From Acidobacteriota bacterium (lineage in GTDB: Bacteria > Acidobacteriota > Blastocatellia > Pyrinomonadales > Pyrinomonadaceae), in the NCBI GenBank assembly GCA_025463125.1, contig JAOAPX010000181.1:1-38752 (forward strand): DNA of 38,752 nt. Reading direction: 5' to 3'. This document shows positions 35,196-38,752 of the stretch, piece by piece (positions within the stretch are counted from its first letter, which is position 1; the number at the start of each line of letters is the position of its first letter). The notes under the pieces were generated by a model, which was not told the origin of the DNA, ran no database searches, and saw nothing but the letters and a program-made list of their open reading frames with translations. The translations under genes and the position numbers were made by a program.

Positions 35196-35250
35196 CTACT
35201 CGGGAACAAACGCCTCTTAACATCGATTCCCGGGTAGAAAGCCGGGATTT
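35196..35250 (+). terminator. possible weak terminator with an alternative hairpin
   Basis: After the M23 gene, CTACTCGGGAA (35196-35206) pairs with TTCCCGGGTAG (35227-35237, one G-U). The latter overlaps TCCCGG (35228-35233), which can instead pair with CCGGGA (35242-35247) followed by TTTT. The two stems exclude each other. The stem and T-run are short, so function is doubtful. Confidence 0.4.
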
Positions 35251-35316
35251 TAACCAAAGATAAATTAATTTAACGACGAGAAAATTTGTGTACCGGTCAA
35301 TTTAATTTCACATCGA

Positions 35317-36636
35317 ATGAAAAATATTTTGTTTAAATCTAATACTCCCGAAGAACGATCTCCTTTTTGGTGGCTGCGCTGGGTGCCGACCGTCGTCGTT
35401 TCAGCCCTGATTCTCTATTTTTTGTATATCTTCGGAAGGGTCGCCATCGTTCCTGTGCTGGTTTCGTTTGCGCTGGCATATCTTCTCAACCCGATAGTTT
35501 ACCAAGGGGAAAAGCGCGGGCTTTCGCGTACGTGGTCGTCGATCGGCGCTATTTTGCTGATAACGCTTGCTATCACAGCATTTATGGCGTATGTCGTACC
35601 CGATTTGTGGGCGGAAAGCACGAAAGCCGGTTCAAAAATCGCGGATAATTTCACGCCGGAAAACGCCGCCCAGCAAAGAGCGTATCTGAGGCGTTACTCG
35701 CCCGCGCTGGAACGAGTGGCGGGCGATAAAATCGAAAAATTTTTGAGCGATCCGGCGGCGTTTTACAACGAAAATATGGCGACCGCGCCGACGGCGACCG
35801 TTGACGAAAACGGCAACCTGACCACGAAGGCGGCGAACGGCGGCGGCTCGGCTATTTTGTCGACGCTCGTTTCATCGCTCGATTTGCTGCTCGTGCCTTT
35901 TTTCGTTTTTTATATTCTGGTTGATTTTCAAAACTGGCGCGATTCGCTGGAAAATTTGATACCGCCCAGATTTCGTGAACCGTTCAGCCGCCTGTTTGAC
36001 GAATCGGGGCGAATTCTCGAATCCTACGTGCGCGGGCAGCTTTTGATCGGATTTATAATGGCAATCTGTTACGGGATCGGATTCTGGTTTCTCGGCGTTC
36101 CGGCTTGGGCGGGCATCGCGCTGATTTCCGGTTTATTAAACGCCATTCCGTATGTCGGCACGATTCTCGGCATCGTTCTCGCAGGCGGATTCACCATCGC
36201 CGGCGGCGGCGGCGTGTGGGACTTGGCGGCGGTTCTCGGCATATTTGTCGCCGTGCAAACTCTGGAAGGTTACGTGCTGACGCCGCGCATTTTAGGCGGG
36301 CGGCTTAATCTGCATCCGATGGCGGTTTTCCTCGGCTTGCTGGTCGGCGGAAAACTTTTCGGTCTTTTGGGCGTGATTCTCGCGATTCCGGCAATCGCCA
36401 TCGGCAAAGTCTTTCTTAAATTCCTGCGCGAACTGTATCAAGGCTCATATTTTTATCACGCCGGAGACGTTCACCCTTTGGAAGCGCCAAGCGAAAATAT
36501 CGAAGAGCGCATTGCTGAAGCCGCCGATACCGTTCTCGCCGAACAGGAGCAAAAGGGCGAAGACGACGAAAATGAAAACAAAACGCCTGCGGTAGCGACA
36601 AGTGAAATGCCTTCGATAATCGAAAAGCCGGTTTGA
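35317..36636 (+). CDS. AI-2E family (PF01594) membrane transporter
   Basis: 439 residues with about 8 membrane segments: two at the N-terminus (VVSALILYFLYIF, VAIVPVLVSFALAYLL), a soluble insert around 110-180, then LLVPFFVFYILVDF and a cluster near 250-350 with NAIPYVGTILGIVLAGG, TLEGYVLTPRILGGRLNLHP and GLLGVILAIPAIAI. These last two are the diagnostic AI-2E transporter motifs. An acidic tail (about 395-439) is unusual in length. Members export or import varied solutes, including the quorum signal in E. coli TqsA, Na+/H+ or unknown substrates. No associated LuxS or signalling gene is near, so transport of AI-2 should not be assumed. Confidence 0.93.
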   Translation: MKNILFKSNTPEERSPFWWLRWVPTVVVSALILYFLYIFGRVAIVPVLVSFALAYLLNPIVYQGEKRGLSRTWSSIGAILLITLAITAFMAYVVPDLWAESTKAGSKIADNFTPENAAQQRAYLRRYSPALERVAGDKIEKFLSDPAAFYNENMATAPTATVDENGNLTTKAANGGGSAILSTLVSSLDLLLVPFFVFYILVDFQNWRDSLENLIPPRFREPFSRLFDESGRILESYVRGQLLIGFIMAICYGIGFWFLGVPAWAGIALISGLLNAIPYVGTILGIVLAGGFTIAGGGGVWDLAAVLGIFVAVQTLEGYVLTPRILGGRLNLHPMAVFLGLLVGGKLFGLLGVILAIPAIAIGKVFLKFLRELYQGSYFYHAGDVHPLEAPSENIEERIAEAADTVLAEQEQKGEDDENENKTPAVATSEMPSIIEKPV

Positions 36637-36643
36637 AAGAATT

Positions 36644-36730
36644 AAACCGCTAAAGATACGCGAAGAAAACAAAAAACGAAGCCGATTTTTATAAAAATCT
36701 TTGTGTGAACTTCGTTTTCCTTCTCGGTTT
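36644..36730. repeat. imperfect palindromic intergenic element with an inner 16-bp perfect palindrome
   Basis: Outer arms AAACCG (36644-36649) and CGGTTT (36725-36730), then AAAACGAAG (36673-36681) and CTTCGTTTT (36710-36718), enclose GATTTTTATAAAAATC (36684-36699), which is its own reverse complement. It lies between the AI-2E and dihydropyrimidinase genes and ends 9 bp before the latter's ATG, so it could affect both termination and translation. Confidence 0.8.
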
Positions 36731-36739
36731 CAAAAAATT

Positions 36740-38119
36740 ATGAAAACACTAATCAAAAACGGACGAATTGTAACGGCGGTTGACGATTATAAAGCGGATA
36801 TTTTAATTGAAGACGAAACGATTTCGGTCATCGGCAGAACGCTCGAAATGGAAGCCGATGTAACGATTGACGCTTCCGGTAAAATCGTTATTCCCGGCGG
36901 CATCGACCCGCACACGCATATGGAACTGCCGTTCGGCGGGACGCAGAGCTCGGACGATTTTTTTACAGGCACGCGGGCGGCTGCGTTTGGCGGGACGACG
37001 ACGATTATTGATTTCGCCGTGCAGAACAAAGGCGAATCGATGACGTCGGGCGTCGATAACTGGCACAAAAAAGCGAGCGGCAAATGCGCGATTGACTACG
37101 GTTTTCATTTGATCACGACCGAGTTTGAAGACGGCGACGAGCGCGAAATGTATCGCCTTATGGACGAAGGCATCACGAGCTTTAAATTGTTTATGGCTTA
37201 TCCGGGCGTTTTTCTGGCTGACGACGCGACGATTTTTCGTGCGATGTCGGCTGCGGGCGCGCGCGGCGGTCTGATTTGTATGCACGCCGAAAACGGGATT
37301 GTGATAAATGAAATCATCAAACGCGCTTTGGCTCAGGGGCGAACCGCTCCGAAATATCACGCCTTGACGCGCCCGACGATTGCCGAAGCCGAGGGCGTTC
37401 ACCGCGCGATTGCGATTGCCGAAATGGCTGAATCGCCGGTTTACATCGTGCATTTGTCGTGCACAGACGCGCTCAATCAGGTTCGCGAAGCCCGCGACCG
37501 CGGAATCCCTGCGTTTGCCGAAACCTGCCCGCAGTATCTTTTTCATTCCATCGAAGATTACGGCGACGATTTCGAGGGCGCGAAATACGTGATGACGCCG
37601 CCGCTGCGCGAAAAACACAATCAGGCGGAACTCTGGAAAGGCTTGAAAATGGATGATTTACAGGTGATTTCCACCGACCACTGCCCGTTTTGCATGAAAG
37701 AGCAAAAAGAATTGGGCGTAAATGATTTTTCAAAGATTCCGAACGGCGCGCCCGGCGTGGAAAACCGTATGTCTTTGATTTACAACGGCGGAGTGGTCGA
37801 AAACCGCATTTCTCTTAATCGTTTCGTCGAGCTGACTTCGACCGCCGCCGCGAAAATGTTCGGACTGTTCCCGAAAAAAGGCACGATTGCAGTCGGTTCT
37901 GACGCCGACATCGTGATTTTCGACCCGGAAAAAGAACACACTTTCGGCGTCGCAAACGAGCATATGAACGTCGATTATTCTTCTTACGAAGGTTGGAAAG
38001 TAAAAGGAAAAGTCGAAACCGTCCTTTCACGCGGGCGCGTCGTCATCGAAAACGGCGAGCACAAAGGAAAAGCGGGCGACGGGCAATTTTTGAAACGCGG
38101 AACTTGCGTGAATATTTAA
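36740..38119 (+). CDS. hydA: Dihydropyrimidinase / D-hydantoinase
   Basis: The ATG at 36740 gives 459 residues, the usual length; an upstream TTG (36701) lies in a hairpin and is rejected. Amidohydrolase metal ligands are intact: IDPHTHM (H58, H60), the carbamylated lysine K149 in TSFKLFMAYPG, MHAENG, VHLSCTDAL and D313 in STDHCPFCMK. The IDPHTHME, DFFTGTRAAAFGGTT and NGAPGVENRMSLIY blocks are characteristic of the dihydropyrimidinase branch, as distinct from allantoinase and dihydroorotase. It hydrolyses dihydrouracil or dihydrothymine to N-carbamoyl beta-amino acids. The AGXT2-like gene upstream may complete that path. Missing here are dihydropyrimidine dehydrogenase and beta-ureidopropionase. 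Confidence 0.95.
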   Translation: MKTLIKNGRIVTAVDDYKADILIEDETISVIGRTLEMEADVTIDASGKIVIPGGIDPHTHMELPFGGTQSSDDFFTGTRAAAFGGTTTIIDFAVQNKGESMTSGVDNWHKKASGKCAIDYGFHLITTEFEDGDEREMYRLMDEGITSFKLFMAYPGVFLADDATIFRAMSAAGARGGLICMHAENGIVINEIIKRALAQGRTAPKYHALTRPTIAEAEGVHRAIAIAEMAESPVYIVHLSCTDALNQVREARDRGIPAFAETCPQYLFHSIEDYGDDFEGAKYVMTPPLREKHNQAELWKGLKMDDLQVISTDHCPFCMKEQKELGVNDFSKIPNGAPGVENRMSLIYNGGVVENRISLNRFVELTSTAAAKMFGLFPKKGTIAVGSDADIVIFDPEKEHTFGVANEHMNVDYSSYEGWKVKGKVETVLSRGRVVIENGEHKGKAGDGQFLKRGTCVNI

Positions 38120-38131
38120 GGGGAAAATAAT

Positions 38132-38608
38132 ATGAAAAAGACATTGGGCTTTTATCTCACAGCATTTTTGATTTTATGTCCGGCGTTTGTTTTGGCGCAG
38201 GACTCCAAAAAACCGAAAGATACGCTTGAACAAAAAATCAGAAAACTCGACGTTGCTCAAGCCGACGCGGTTCTGCGAAAAGATTTTGAAGCATTCGACA
38301 GGCTTTGCGCGGAAGATTTTACAGTCAATAATCCGTGGGGCGATATAACAAAAGGAAGAGCAGCCGTCAAAGAGCAAATGCGCTCGGGTATGATCAGTCA
38401 CACTTCTTTTCTAAGGGAAATCGAGTCGGTTTTGATTTACGGAAAAACCGCAATCGTGATGGGACGTGAAACAGTGGTTACGGGCGAAAATTCTCAGGAA
38501 GCCGGCAAAACTGTGCGTCGCCGCTACACAAACATTTGGATGGAGCGAAACGGAAAATGGCTCTTGACGGCACGCCACGCCAGCGTTATTCCTGAAAATA
38601 CTTCTTAA
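38132..38608 (+). CDS. Secreted NTF2-like (SnoaL/DUF4440) protein
   Basis: 158 residues; AAGGGGAAA precedes the ATG and overlaps the hydA stop region. A signal peptide ends VLA-QDS. The NTF2-like cone fold is indicated by QADAVLRKDFEAFDRLCAEDFTVNNPWGDITKGRAAV, IYGKTAIVMGRE and RRRYTNIWMERNGKWLLTARHASVI, as in DUF4440 proteins. Small-molecule binding or isomerase activity is possible, but most are uncharacterised. It is 12 bp after hydA yet is flanked by the hydA end on one side and a decayed copy of that end on the other, suggesting it joined hydA by insertion. Confidence 0.88.
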   Translation: MKKTLGFYLTAFLILCPAFVLAQDSKKPKDTLEQKIRKLDVAQADAVLRKDFEAFDRLCAEDFTVNNPWGDITKGRAAVKEQMRSGMISHTSFLREIESVLIYGKTAIVMGRETVVTGENSQEAGKTVRRRYTNIWMERNGKWLLTARHASVIPENTS

Positions 38609-38629
38609 TAACGAAGGCAATAAAGAGAA

Positions 38630-38668
38630 GGGCAATTTTTGAAAAGCAGAACGTGCGTGAATATCTAA
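38630..38668 (+). pseudogene. decayed duplicate of the 3' end of hydA
   Basis: These 39 bp match the last 39 bp of hydA (38081-38119) at 35 positions, and would translate GQFLKSRTCVNI-stop against GQFLKRGTCVNI-stop in hydA. Weaker similarity extends about 20 bp upstream, where an in-frame stop occurs. It lies 21 bp after the NTF2-like gene, so that gene is flanked by direct repeats. Confidence 0.85.
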
Positions 38669-38680
38669 TCAGATTTTTCA

Positions 38681-38752
38681 ATGAAAAAGGAATTAGCTAA
38701 TTACATAATTTGTCTTTCAAAATGTCTTACTAAAACAAAGCAATCTAATGAT
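38681..38752 (+). CDS. possible start of a further gene at the right edge (uncertain)
   Basis: An ATG at 38681 opens 24 codons without stop to the window edge, beginning MKKELANYIICLSK. No ribosome-binding site is evident. It could be a real gene start or AT-rich chance; no family can be assigned. Confidence 0.25.
   Translation, partial: MKKELANYIICLSKCLTKTKQSND

Noticed and set aside
35317-36636. Quorum-sensing (AI-2) locus
   Set aside because: The family name reflects one characterised member; no LuxS, Lsr or signalling genes are nearby.
20672-38119. HyuA-like gene and dihydropyrimidinase as one hydantoin-degradation operon
   Set aside because: They are 14 kb apart with leftward genes in between, and HyuA belongs to the ATP-dependent family, mechanistically unrelated to the metal-dependent hydantoinase.

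Overview
The window looks like a chromosomal segment of an Acidobacteriota bacterium, probably of the Blastocatellia/Pyrinomonadaceae type. The grounds are a roughly 50% GC sequence, an Oar-like TonB-dependent receptor with an N-terminal carboxypeptidase-regulatory domain and no separate SusD partner, many secreted hydrolases ending their signal peptides in A-Q, and few strong Shine-Dalgarno sites. This is an inference from gene style; there is no rRNA or other marker gene here. No tRNA, CRISPR array or insertion sequence was seen.

Left half (1-27956): a glycan and amino-sugar utilisation locus. A leftward two-gene operon encodes a DasR/NagR-type GntR regulator and, overlapping it by 4 bp, a GH38 alpha-mannosidase that runs off the left edge. 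A 651-bp divergent control region separates it from a long rightward series. That control region holds two 16-bp operators that each match the DasR/NagR dre palindrome at 15 of 16 positions, one beside each start, each next to a TTGACA promoter. The rightward genes are: GH20 beta-hexosaminidase, TonB/Oar receptor, a terminator, an ion-transporter-superfamily permease, a secreted protein of unknown family, a GHL10-like glycosidase, a DUF4127 protein, two tandem secreted GH3 (NagZ-type) enzymes, a hydantoinase/oxoprolinase A protein without its B partner, an FAD oxidoreductase, a stand-alone ImmA/IrrE-type metallopeptidase, a BadF-type amino-sugar kinase, NanE, and an SGNH esterase. A working model is outer-membrane capture and periplasmic trimming of GlcNAc/MurNAc/mannose-containing glycans, followed by cytoplasmic phosphorylation and epimerisation to GlcNAc-6-P. 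The HyuA/FAD-oxidoreductase pair and DUF4127 do not fit any pathway I know and are the most novel part.

Middle (27957-32879): a leftward group with a small DUF4177-like exported protein, an SGNH hydrolase in operon with a GH-A-clan (GH1-like) glycosidase, an AT-rich region with a strong terminator and a CTAACTAT-type simple repeat, and an orphan Bax1-like DUF790 nuclease with no XPB helicase beside it.

Right part (32880-38752): rightward genes for a class III aminotransferase (AGXT2-like), an M23 peptidase, an AI-2E family membrane protein, a dihydropyrimidinase and an NTF2-like secreted protein. The aminotransferase and dihydropyrimidinase could share a reductive pyrimidine-degradation route. 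A decayed copy of the last 39 bp of the dihydropyrimidinase gene lies just after the NTF2-like gene.

Intergenic DNA is rich in structure. There are four long imperfect palindromes, two of which (near 26.7 and 28.8 kb) are clearly copies of one element. There are also perfect tandem microduplications that begin at stop codons in the spacers of the sugar locus.
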